From Phallusia fumigata (Eukaryota > Chordata > Ascidiacea > Phlebobranchia > Ascidiidae), in assembly GCA_008931825.1 (NCBI GenBank), contig QXVZ01030425.1, positions 1 to 30,263 of the forward strand: a DNA stretch of 30,263 nucleotides, read 5' to 3'. Each line of letters starts with the position of its first letter. The stretch's first letter is position 1. Below the pieces are notes generated by a model that was given only the letters and a program-made list of their open reading frames with translations, ran no database searches and was not told where the DNA came from. A program made the position numbers and the translations under genes. Shown piece after piece: positions 20,211 to 30,263 of this stretch.

Positions 20211-22629
20211 CTACACACACGTATTGTAACCACAACCTTTAAACTCGTATGCTATCCTACGTGCCAGGGAGTGGAGACCAACGCTTTGCATATTCGTGAT
20301 AATTGCTACAGANATGTCAAAATAGTAGCTAATATTTAAATGTTTCGTACAATGTAGAAACCTTAAGCCTAGCAGGTAACTTCTTGGGGCTTTAGGGGTA
20401 AACACAGCAGTGTACCATAATGCCATGTTCCCCAAACTGTCATAATTTGACCCATTTTAGGGGATAGCAGGGCAACTGCTGGGGTTATGGGTCAAACAGA
20501 GAAATTGATGCACCACAATGGCATGTTCTACAAACTGTGTAAATTGCAACAAATTTGTACATCCCTTAATAATTTTACCCATTTTAGGGGGCTAGCTGGG
20601 TAACCACTGGGGCTATGGGGTAAAACACAACTGACGAAACATTCCAATGACCATATCTTCCAGCTGTAAAAGTTTCTTCTATAACCACCAACCAGTTCAC
20701 CCCAAAAGTGCATAGACAATGTGCAGGGCATATTTTTACCATTTTAGGGTCTAGTGGGGTAAGCCCTGGGGCTATGGGGTCAATCAAATGGATAACACAC
20801 TGTCATTACCATATCTAGCAGATGTGAAAGTTTCATACATATCCTTAAACATTTCATGTGAAAAGTGCATGAACAAGCTGCAGGGGGAGAAAAAGAAAGA
20901 AAAAAACAGAATGAAAACAATGTGTCCCCTTCAGGAAAGGGGATCCATATAACTATTTCAAAAACTTTACAATCAAATATAGCTCTTTCTTATTTGAAAT
21001 TTTAAGATGTTCTTTACTTGTTCTAATGATTACACAGAAAATATTTTTATCATCAACTATATGGCATTTAGCTGAAAAGTACTAATTTCAATGGATACCT
21101 TGATCTTCCATAAACAAGGGAGTCATTTTTATCAGGAACGGTAGATGTCATGCCAATCAACCGAAAATGATCTTGCATTAAAGTAAGAAAATCCTTTCCT
21201 GCTGCTTTTTCCATGGCAGCACTTACTAAAGTGTAACCATGGGTTGTGTAATGAAAACTGCCTAAAAACATCAGTTGTGTTGTGAGGTAAAGGTGATTAA
21301 TTGGTAAGCGCTACAATCTTACATTATAAGAGTTCTAGTTTAGTCACTTGAGCTTATCCAAGAATTGTAAGTGATATTATTTTGCAGGTGATGTACAAAA
21401 ATTTACATTAAGCTTTTTTCAAACCTGGTTCTTTCACCAAATCATCGTCCTTGAACATTTTTAAAGCATCAGTAACATTGTCATATTGTTTTAACGAGTA
21501 ATATTCATCATTCGAAAATTCTGGTGTTTTGCTTTCCATTTCCAAAGTTTTTGCATAATGCCTGACACCACTTGTATGGGAAAGCAAGTGACCTAAAGTT
21601 ATATCAACCTGCAAAATACATCACATTGGCTTTCATCAAACTAAAGTTATTGTTTCAAATTTTGATCCCCCGAGCAAAATATTGTTGGTTAAATAAAACA
21701 TTACAATAATGTGCCTCATAAACAGTTGCAATCACATTACAATTAACAATACAACAAGATAAAAACAAAAGTGTGGGACATAACAGTAAGAGGGGGGCAG
21801 CAGTCGCACCTTCCACACTTGTTAAGATTAGATAAATACCAGGGTCCTGAGAAGTTGGGAATCTTAATGTAGCAGTAAGTGTACCAAATGGCAATTCGAC
21901 TTGGTTTAATTCGTTTGACAAAATGACATGGTTTATTCGGTTTCGGTCCAAACCTGATTTCATTGCATTACAAATTGTATTTGACCAGTTTTTAAAAAAC
22001 AATGAAATCCACAAATATTCCTATACCTAATCAGTTATGCACCTTTTTACCATCATAACTTTTTTCTGGGTAGTCTGAAACATACTCTTGTATTGGCTTA
22101 TCCAAGTCAATTATACCATTTTGCCAAAGTCGACATAGGGCAGAAGCAGTAAAAGACTTACTAATACTTGCAACTCTCATTATTGTATCTGGGTGACAAG
22201 GCACATGGTTTTCGACATCAGCATAACCAAAGCCTAAAAACAAAACGATTGCAATTGTAAAGTGAAACTTGATCTACTATGTAAGTAAATGATTTTAACG
22301 CATATTTTTCAACAGAAAACTTACCTTCACACCAAACCAATTTTCCATTTTTGCTTACAGCAACAACCATTCCTGGAGCTCCAGATTGCAACATTTTTTG
22401 TTTGACTAAATTCTGACACTTGAGTACATCAATCTGTATCACATTTGTTGAGTAAATGAACAAGTTTATGCAATGTTATGCCAAATACATACTGTTCAAT
22501 ACGTACCTGACTATTCTTTTGAAAGCATGAACTCGCAGAAGCAGACTCCACCTGCTTTTCATGACATTCTTCTGATTGTAAGTTTGCAAAAGTAATTGAA
22601 GTAAGTAGATGACACGTTCTTCTAAACAT
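20211..22629 (-). CDS. LACTB: LACTB, mitochondrial serine beta-lactamase-like protein (internal exons missing)
   Basis: LACTB is a filament-forming serine protease-like protein of the mitochondrial intermembrane space, descended from penicillin-binding proteins/class C beta-lactamases. Exons on the minus strand: 22629-22507, 22433-22325, 22233-22043, 21608-21425 and 21261-21099 (phases 0, 1, 0, 1, 2), then a fragment 20312-20211. Exon 1 begins MFRRTCHLLTSITFA, arginine-containing and free of early acidic residues, as in a mitochondrial targeting sequence. Exon 2 has GAPGMVVAVSKNGKLVWCEG. Exon 3 has GYADVENHVPC and the catalytic S-x-x-K as ASISKS (serine near residue 100). Exon 4 has LGHLLSHTSGVRHY. 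Exon 5 has FHYTTHGYTLVSAAMEKAAG. The fragment left of the N at 20313 encodes AIITNMQSVGLHSLARRIAY and stops at 20211-20213, matching the LACTB C-terminus. The region between, including the HTG-type third catalytic motif and very roughly 140 residues, is absent from the assembly. The gene is probably intact in the animal. Confidence 0.9.
20313..20313. other. contig join (single N) with missing sequence
   Basis: Unlike the other four joins, no repeated sequence is seen across it. The two sides belong to the same LACTB gene: the last exon is on the left, an intron and exon 5 on the right. At least the exons between them are missing. Confidence 0.8.
20380..20795. repeat. diverged repeat units with CTGGGGCTATGGGGT core, LACTB intron
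   Basis: Three clear units begin ACCCATTTTAGGGG (20452), ACCCATTTTAGGGGG (20577) and ACCATTTTAGGG (20738). Each is followed about 20 bp later by a core like ACTGGGGCTATGGGGTAAA. A partial unit lies near 20385. Spacing is 125 and 161 bp. The second half of the units shares words such as ATGACCATATCT and CAGCTGTAAAAGTTTC. This is an old tandem or nested repeat; the class is unknown. Confidence 0.7.
20796..21098. other. remaining intron sequence of LACTB
   Basis: No exon-like sequence on the minus strand between the repeat units and LACTB exon 5. It carries one purine-rich stretch near 20880-20920. The donor of exon 5 (GTATCC on the minus strand) lies at 21098-21093. Confidence 0.5.
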
Positions 22630-24065
22630 GGTTTGCCTTTTGCATACAGATCCAGTTAATGACTGACCAAATATAATGCAAGGTAATAAAACAAAACAAG
22701 CTACGACCGATATTTTACAACGTTGCGTTTGAAAATATCAAATGCCCAAACATTTTTGCGCCACGAAAGGAAACCAAGTTTTCCCTTTTTTACCGCCGCT
22801 GTGTTTGAATCCATAGACATCCTAATAACCAATGTGTACTTTCACATCGGTTCAAACTTTTTTTACTTTACAGAAACATTTCCTTTTCATGTAAATTGCA
22901 GTTTTAGGTTTGTTTTTAGTTTAGTGTTTTTGCACGCAATGCGTTCCGAGAAGATGGTTCAGGGACCGGTTTGCTAATTGTCGGAACTAAATCTTCTCCA
23001 CTAAAGATTTGTACAACAACTTTTTGTACAAAACGTCTTTTTAGGCTTGTGGTAATATAGAGCAGTGGTTAGCGGTACCGCCTATAATACCGGCATATTT
23101 ACCAAACAATACAGTTTTTAGGATTTTCACTGTTATTTTTGAAAGGAAACAAGTACAAAGAAAAAAATGTTACACAAACTGAGGAAAGTGTGTAAGATCA
23201 CAGTTTTCTGTTTAGTTTGTTGATAAAAAGTCAACTAATATTGCATTAATGTACTATTTTTCAAACGCAAACTGCCACCTCATTGACAAATACTTTCAAA
23301 TGTGGCACAAACAAAGTTTAAACTGTTATGTTAAAATTTTTAGTCTCTTTAAAATATTGTCGAGCTTCCTGTGATTTTCCTGCTGCCTAATTAATCTCAT
23401 AAAAGCCCTGTCACATGCATAATGATATTGTAGCTGCAGCATGTTTTACCTTGTTTCAGTGTTGTGATAAAAAAATAACTGTGAAATGTTGTTTTTGGCA
23501 AAGTTGTCTTTTTAATAGCATTCTTAGCCCTACAGCCCTAATACAAATACAGCCCTTACCGATTCTAACCTCCTCCCTGAAATTTGCTGCTGAAAAACAA
23601 CAGCCTGTACTTAACACCAGCAGTCTTTTTTGCACCCAATAAGTGCTTGTGTAGTTTTGTGTGTGTGATTGATTTTGTTTATGCGCTGACGAAAACCACC
23701 TGTAAAGGACAGTGTCTCCCAACCGGTGGTATGCAAAAGCATTCCAGATGTACGCCAGCACTTTTTACGCATTAAAGTTAACTGTGTTCTTTGTTGCATT
23801 TATATTATTCGATTCAGAAAATGAAAAAATGATGTTTGTTGCATGTACCGTTTTATGTGTGTGTTTAAAAGCATTGATAAAAGAGATGTTACGTTACAAA
23901 ACATCACTACATAGATTATAAAAGGTGGGAAAACCCTTAAACTGCATTGTAGCGCATCAGTTAAAAAACCGACCTTTTCTGGTAACATTTTGTACTTGGT
24001 TTCAGAATCAGAAGTGAAGATCAAATTAGGTTAGGGCATGTAACACAAAACTTCAATAAAAAAAA
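22630..24065. promoter_or_regulatory. shared upstream region of LACTB (-) and ASAP (+)
   Basis: 1.4 kb between two head-to-head start codons, so both promoters should lie here. No confident TATA or initiator is assigned. An AG acceptor after a pyrimidine-containing tract (TACTTGGTTTCAG, ending at 24005) lies 60 nt before the ASAP start, consistent with a 5' UTR intron or spliced-leader addition. Open frames of 60-100 codons on both strands show no family features. Confidence 0.5.
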
Positions 24066-27000
24066 ATGGCAGAGAAAATTTCAGTCATTGAGTTCTTGCT
24101 TGAAACCAAAGATGATGTCAACTCTCCCACAACATCAACTTTTACTTCTAAAATGTCTTTATGTCGGGCAACTATTGCTGCACTTGAAGAGGTATTTTTT
24201 TGCACTGTCTTTAATGGTTAAGTAATCTTTATCTTTCCATATTATTTCAAACGAAAGTTTTGCTTCAAGTCTCTGCATAGATTAAAGAATAAAAAAAATT
24301 AAAGAACAACGAAATGTATGTTGGTACATGGATACTTAATTTGATATATCTAATTTGAAGAAAAAGGTCTTGGATTAGTAATGACTAATTTATAAACATG
24401 TTTTCCTAATGTGTTCATAGAGTTTGGATGCTGACAGGTCTGCATTAAAGAAAATGAAAAATTCAACTAAAGCTTTACATGCATCGGGGCAAAGTAAGTT
24501 TTCAGCTTTTACTTTGCTTTAAAAATGTGCTGTGTCAACATAACAAAAACATGTAAGGGATAAAAGGTTGAAATCTGTTCTCACATAATAGTTTCAATAA
24601 ATGTTCAAAGAAGCAATAAATCTTTGTTTAGCCCATGTTGGAAATGAAGGGACATTTGCAACCAATTTGGAGCGACTTGGCAATGCTGCACTGTTAGCTG
24701 AAGAATCCGACATAGGAAATGCCTTCCTAAAGTTTACGGTGTTTTCTAATGAGTTAAGCTCTTTACTGAAAAATTTGGTGAGTTTCATTTACTTGTAGTG
24801 CATTACTAACATACTATTGTGGTTACACCTACTGTCTATTTATAAAATTATCAATCATTAAAGATAAGTTATTAAAAATTATTATGTGCCAAAATTGCCA
24901 GTGTTTGTATATCTTGTGGTTAATGCAGTTTGTTTGATGCTACATGTGATACATATATTTCAGATATTTTTGTCCAGGTGAAACTTTGCCAACAAATATT
25001 AAACAACAGTTTTGACATTTTGGTTTATTTAGCTAGCTTGTTTTTACATTGATGTGCAAATCTAGTACAGACAAAGATATGTTTATTGCATGTGTGTGAT
25101 ATCTGTTCAGGCATATTGGTAATAATATGTCCTCCAGCTATTGTATCATTAAGCGTCATAATCTGTGCTTACAGATTGCCAACATCAACAATGTACTCAC
25201 CTTTCCATTGGAGGCTTTACTCAAAGGCGACTTGAAAGGAATAAAAGGGGTATAGCTAAAATTAACAATTCTTTACATTTAAATTGTAACATTGATGATT
25301 GTTTAACTTCATAGGACATGAAAAGGCCATTTGACAAATCCTGGAAGGACTATGATTCCAAAGTGTAAGTTTGACATTGTATTTTGTAGTCCATACATTC
25401 GCAATGTGTTCAAATTATTAGCAGCCACAATTGGTCTGCATTTCTGGCACAATGTAATTAACTGGACTGGATTGGGCCCAAATCTGCTACAATTGCTCAT
25501 GTTTTGAAAAGAAAAGTTGCTCGTTTGAAGGATGTGGCCATATCATACATACATCACTTCCTGTACAGCTTGTGGTACAAACTTAGGTCAACATTCCACT
25601 GTTGCATATACTTTTCCACACATCATTGCACCTGTTGATTATTCAGTTGATATAGAAAAAAAATAATTCACCACTTCTGCAAAATTAAGGCATTTAATTC
25701 TAAAATAAACCCATAGGATTTGTGTTGTCACTTTCCACATGTCATTAAATGATGCTAAATTAGTGTTCAAATACTTTATAAATTCATTAGTTTACTAATA
25801 AGGTAAGATTTGTAACAACTGTTATGCCATTTTAGTGTAACTGGTTGGCACATATTGGGTATTAGTACCAATTAAATGAGTTGTGATAATGGCCACCAAC
25901 ATATTTGTACTGTGTGTACATTGGGAATGCTGGCTAGTCATGTATCAATTCTCCAAATTTTGAACTTCAGGAAACAAGTTGAACGAGAGAAACGCCAACT
26001 AGCCAAGGAGGCCGGAATGATTAGAACTGAAATAACAGGCGCTGAAGTAAGTTGGTCTTTACTCTTGGTTTTCTTATTACTTGACACTTTAAAAGATGTG
26101 ATGAACTACCCAATCATTGTATACATGTTACTGTAATCTACATATCCACTTACAATAGATTGCTGAGGAAATGGAAAAGGAAAGAAGGATGTTTCAACTT
26201 CAAGTTTGTGAAGTAAGCCAATTTGCATGCATAAGGTGCAGGTTTAAAATGTCTTTCTATTTTTTCCCTTCAGTATCTAATCAAGGCGAACGAAATAAAA
26301 ACAAAGAAAGGAGTTGAACTTGTCCAGCACCTGATCGATTTTTACCATGCACAAAACACGTATGTATATAGATCCCAAGCCTTGTTGTTTGTGCAAACAA
26401 GTTTCACTTTTTAGGTACAACTTTTGATTTATGTAAATTTCTAATGCTTTTTTATTTTGCTGCAACTTTTTGCACACCCTTTTCATTCATTAGAAGTCTG
26501 CCTTTCATGGCAGAGAAAAGTATGCATTTGAGGACATTTGAAATAATTTTTGGAGTAATTTAAAAATCATTATTATACCGTAATATGCACCCATTGGGTT
26601 TTATGCTTAGAGAACTATCTTTTACTGTCATTTACGACGTTAAAATTTGGCGCAACGCTCCAATTAGGATTAGGTTAATACAAGTGTCTATTTATAAACA
26701 TAGCTTGTGTATATTTACTTTACTAGAGTAACTTGTATACTCCATAACAATGTGTTAAAAAAGGTAGTTCAACTTAGATTAAGTCACTGGTAAAGATCCT
26801 AGANAGAAAGGAGTTGAACTTGTCCAGCACCTGATAGATTTTTACCATGCACAAAACACGTATGTATATAGATCCCAAGCCTTATTGTTTGTGCAAACAA
26901 GTTTCACTTTTTAGGTACAACTTTTGATTTATGTAAAGTTCTAATGCTTTTTTATTTTGCTGCAAATTTTTGCACACCCTTTTCATTCATTAGAAGTCTG

Positions 27001-30000
27001 CCTTTTATGGCGGAGAAAAGTATGCATTTGAGGACATTTGAAATAATTTTTGGAGTAATTTAAAAATCATTATTATACAGTAATATGCACCCATTGGGTT
27101 TTATGCTTAGAGAACTATCTTATACTGTCATTTATGACGTTAAAATTTGGCACAACGCTCCAATTAGGATTAGGTTAATACAATTGTCTATTTATAAACA
27201 TAGCTTGTGTATATTTACTTTACTAGAGTAACTTGTATACTCCATAACCATGTGTTAAAAAAGGTAGTTCAACTTACTTAAGTCACTGGTAAAGATCCTA
27301 GATAATCTGCTAGTTTACCATTCCTAGGTTTTTAAACAAGTTGTAAAATCATGCACTTAGTGGTGTAGCAGTGTGACATGAATCATTGTAAAAATTTTGT
27401 CCAGTTGTGTGTATTGCAAGCCTGATTTTTTTTCATTTCTGGTTTCTAGATTCTTTACTGAAGGTCTGAAAGTTATCGAGCAATACAGAGTTTATGCTGA
27501 AGGTCTCACTGCTAATCTTAATTCAGTAAGTATTGCAAAGCTCTGCGTGCAATAAATAAAAATTTGGCCTTACTGGGACACATGTCAGAAAAATGAATTG
27601 AGTGCAATTTTGTGCCAAACTGGTTTAAGAATATTTATATTTTCTCAATGACATTTAGAAAAATACGCACATTTTATAGAATAGTAAGTTGTTACCACTA
27701 TAGTTGACGGTGGTACAGTTAACGGTGATGGGGCTTGAAATTTGCCAAATTTTGTTTGCAATATTGTCAAGGTAAATACAATGCAGAATATATGTATTGG
27801 TGATATAAATGGTGTATTCCTAAATATACTCTAGATTTTGTCAGTATCAGTGAGCTCTGGTGGAATTTTTGTAAAAGTTCTTAAAATACCAATAGTCTGC
27901 CCAAGGTTTTGATACATTTAAAAAATGCTTTAGTATGTTGCACTCATGTTATTGTTATTAGCTGCGTCAGACCCAGGATGAGGAGCATAGGCAATTGGTT
28001 GAACTACGTAGCATGTTAAAGGCCTCTGTATCAGATAACGACAACACACCAACAACGGCAAAGAATCAAAACGTGTACAACCTGCATCAACTGCAGGTAG
28101 GAAAATTACTGTGTAAAAGTTGTTACTTGATAGGTAATGTGGGAGAATTCACTTTATAACTCAACTTTGGTCCCAATCAAATTAAAAGTTACTCAGAAGT
28201 TTTTTTATGTTACACATCAAACTGTAATCTCATTTGAAAGTTTCATGAGAAATCACATGAGATTGCACTCTACGTTTTTTTCACAACTGTCACTAGAAAT
28301 GGTTTTATACAAGTGCCTTTATAAAATATATACAAGGTTTTATACAGCAATGTACAACACATATGTCATTTTTTCCATTCTTCTTCAGTTGTTGTATGTA
28401 TGCAAAATTTATCCTGTCTTAATAAGTACTGGTGAAACTAATGCTGCTAGACCAATGTAGTTGGATAACCAGCAGACTGGACTCTATAAATACTATTGTA
28501 TTTTCAGATATTGATTGGCTGCTCGAAACCAATTTTACTTCCTTCTTTTAGGGCAACAAAGATCTGGGAAATGAAAAATCTGGGTATTTATTGAAGAGAA
28601 GTGAAGGACTGAGAAGAGCATGGCAAAAACGACGCTGTGTGGTCGCTGGTGGTTTCCTTACTATGTCACATAACAATGTGGGTCATTTATGTACACATTA
28701 TAATGCTAACATAGACTTTAATAATGTGGTAATTGTCAATGTTGTAAGCATATCTTTGTGCCTGTTTCCAGATGAATAAGCCTCCTGTAAAACTCAATTT
28801 ATTGACAAGTCAACTAAAGTTGGTGCAGGAAGATAAAAAGCAGTTTGATCTCGTTTCACGTGAGTCACTAACATGTTTTCCAGTAATGTACATTGGGGAT
28901 ATTTATAGCAGAATTTTAGGCTGTTCTGGAAACGTTGTTTTGGTTCCAGAATACCTTTTGGCAGACTAAAACTCTAAAATCTTGCATGTAAGAAAACAAC
29001 AATGAATGACCAAATTTTAATGAGTGACACATGCCTTTTATTTGATCTCTTGTATTAAAAGGTAAACATCAAAACAATCATACATGTGCAATTATCAGAG
29101 AAGTATGTAGAAAACTATCTTTGTCTGCTTTTTATATCCCCAAACCAGATTAAGCATTTAATTCTAAAAATCCACAAGTATAATCTCATGTAACCTGCCT
29201 GGTTTTGAATTAATAGGTTGATATGCAATTACTGACTATGACACAAGTCATGAAATGTTTGGTGGATTTTGATAAAACTTTCACTGCTGGCAGATATGGT
29301 CATGGTGGTGTGTCAAGCATTTCATTTGACAGTTTCAATATGTAACTCATATGGTATGTCCTGATTTTCTTCACACAAACAGGGTTAAGTACTTCTAAAT
29401 CATCACAGCCAAAATGGAGCCTTAGATGTAAAAATGGCCTTAGATGTATATATATATTCGAAATATTTCATTTGTCATTGCAGACAATCGGACATACCGC
29501 TTTATGGCAGATGATGAAGCTGCAGCAGTGGTGTAAGTTTTGCATACAATTCATATCAATTTTTTTGGTTTAACTCTTTATGTTGTTTGCCTAGGTGGGT
29601 GTCAGTTATATCAAATAGCAAGGAAGATGCTTTGAACCAAGTTTTTGGAGATGCAGCATGTGGCAAGAACGGGTCGGAGGAAAACGCTGGTCTCCGTGAA
29701 TTAACACAATCTGTAATCAGTGAAGTACAAAGAATGCCAGGAAATGAAATCTGTTGTGATTGTTCTGCACCAAGTAAGGCTTCCACTGTTTTTCTTTATT
29801 GCAATTAGAAATGGCAATACAAATGTTATTTAACAAAACAACACCTATGTGTACATAACCTGCTTTTCTAATTTTTTCTCTGTTATGTTATTGCTTGGGC
29901 TTTTGTTTTGGTCTGGTCTAAAATGGACTCAAATGCCAAATAAAACAAACAATAATTTACAGTCTTAATTTATCCCTGTACTTTTTACTCTTTTAGTTTG

Positions 30001-30263
30001 TATATTTCCTGACAAGGATTGACAGATTGTATAATGAGTCGATGTGGTGTGTCATGTTTGTGCAGTTGAGTTTACAACCATGGACACTGGTCTCAAAAAC
30101 GGCATGCCCTGGGTCCAAGCTCGTCAACCAGAATTGTTTTTTTGGCCTAGACTATTTTATCAATACTTATTTGTTTTGGCCCTTTGGTTTCCTAAAGACG
30201 ACATTTTGATAGGGGGTGCTTTAAAGTAATGCACTCAACTTTGTTTCTGTTGTTTCTAGATCC
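24066..30263 (+). CDS. ASAP1/2: ASAP1/2-type Arf GTPase-activating protein (BAR, PH, start of ArfGAP)
   Basis: ASAP proteins stimulate GTP hydrolysis on Arf at membranes and link to the cytoskeleton. Exons: 24066-24191, 24421-24493, 24632-24777, 25175-25249, 25315-25364, 25971-26046, 26159-26212, 26274-26359, 27450-27525, 27962-28096, 28552-28677, 28772-28859, 29484-29532, 29595-29773, and 30260 running off the window. All phases agree (0, 1, 0, 0, 2, 0, 0, 2, 0, 0, 0, 1, 2, 1). The start [20 protein letters not shown] aligns with the N-terminal region of vertebrate ASAPs. The BAR region covers about residues 20-290 ([11 protein letters not shown], then [20 protein letters not shown]). The PH domain runs from about residue 308 to 410 ([19 protein letters not shown] to [14 protein letters not shown]). 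The ArfGAP zinc finger begins with [11 protein letters not shown] and is cut by the window end. A pre-duplication single ASAP is expected in an invertebrate. Part of exon 8 is repeated at 26805-26859 by assembly. Confidence 0.93.
24778..25174. other. ASAP intron 3
   Basis: 397 bp, AT-rich, nothing recognisable besides the GTGAGT donor and TTACAG acceptor. Confidence 0.6.
25365..25970. other. ASAP intron 5
   Basis: 606 bp between a phase-2 donor (GTAAGT) and the acceptor TTCAG. No conserved exon or known element is seen. The open frame starting near 25876 is exon 6 read upstream into the intron. Confidence 0.6.
26305..26803. repeat. allelic copy 1, ASAP exon 8 and intron 8
   Basis: Matches 26805-27302 with about ten SNPs and a 1-bp indel. 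The exon part differs at one synonymous site (ATC versus ATA, isoleucine). Confidence 0.9.
26804..26804. other. contig join (single N)
   Basis: The contig to the right restarts within ASAP exon 8. Confidence 0.9.
26805..27302. repeat. allelic copy 2, ASAP exon 8 and intron 8
   Basis: Second haplotype of 26305-26803. It contains a partial second exon 8 (26805-26859) that should not be counted as an extra exon. It continues into the rest of the intron and exon 9 at 27450. Confidence 0.9.
27526..27961. other. ASAP intron 9
   Basis: 436 bp, AT-rich, with GTAAGT donor and TTATTAG acceptor. Nothing else recognised. Confidence 0.6.
28097..28551. other. ASAP intron 10
   Basis: 455 bp. It contains an apparent 107-codon open frame (28137-28460) that is AT-rich, lies inside the intron and shows no family features. 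Confidence 0.6.
28860..29483. other. ASAP intron 12
   Basis: 624 bp between the exon ending in the PH-domain FDLVSH and the exon starting HNRTYRF. The flanking phases match across it, and no additional exon is needed. Confidence 0.6.
29774..30259. other. ASAP intron 14
   Basis: 486 bp. The next exon starts at 30260 (ATCC), which with the leftover A reads N-P, the position that precedes TW in ASAP ArfGAP domains. Open frames at 30027-30229 lie inside this intron and are rejected as exons. Confidence 0.6.

Noticed and set aside
23050-23110. A-box-like AGAGCAGTGGTTAGCG
   Set aside because: No B box or cloverleaf follows within tRNA distance.
28137-28460. 107-residue open frame inside ASAP
   Set aside because: It lies wholly in an intron whose flanking exons already join in phase, and it is AT-rich without features.
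30027-30229. Open frames read as a possible ArfGAP exon
   Set aside because: They lack the expected TWLS/CIEC-type continuation. The exon that fits the phase starts at 30260.

Overview
The window is animal nuclear DNA: AT-rich, with intron-split genes on both strands, many introns of only about 55-70 bp, and GT-AG splice sites that join exons in consistent phase. The gene families are metazoan: CACHD1, claudin-like, LACTB and ASAP. Compact introns together with strongly divergent alleles suggest a marine invertebrate. An ascidian such as Ciona is my best guess, but the species is an inference and not a read-out.

Layout. 458-6267 (+) holds the 3' half of a CACHD1-type gene (dCache domains, one C-terminal membrane helix, short tail). 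1580-3147 lies inside it on an alternative haplotype: a 51-bp minisatellite, then a partial four-exon C2H2 + SWIM zinc-finger gene (+) that is probably transposon-derived. 6875-13091 (-) holds three tandem claudin-like four-helix genes, each with three exons and phase-1 introns. 15587-17211 (+) holds a seven-helix GPCR-like membrane protein that I cannot name. 20211-22629 (-) is LACTB, with its central-to-C-terminal exons missing at an assembly join. 24066-30263 (+) is an ASAP1/2-type Arf-GAP: the whole BAR and PH regions are present, and the window ends at the start of the ArfGAP zinc finger.

Assembly. Five single-N characters (3148, 9403, 18598, 20313, 26804) mark contig joins. At four of them the sequence after the N repeats sequence already given before it, with a few SNPs and small indels. 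These are un-merged allelic contig ends (false duplications), not biological tandem duplications. At 20313 no repeat is visible and LACTB coding sequence is missing. Read with the joins in mind, every gene makes sense; read literally, exons appear duplicated or lost.

Possible systems worth attention are the heterozygous insertion carrying the minisatellite and zinc-finger gene, the tandem short-claudin cluster, a pre-miRNA-like hairpin at 14662-14715, and the orphan seven-helix gene. The genes do not form one pathway; this is an ordinary multigene animal locus.
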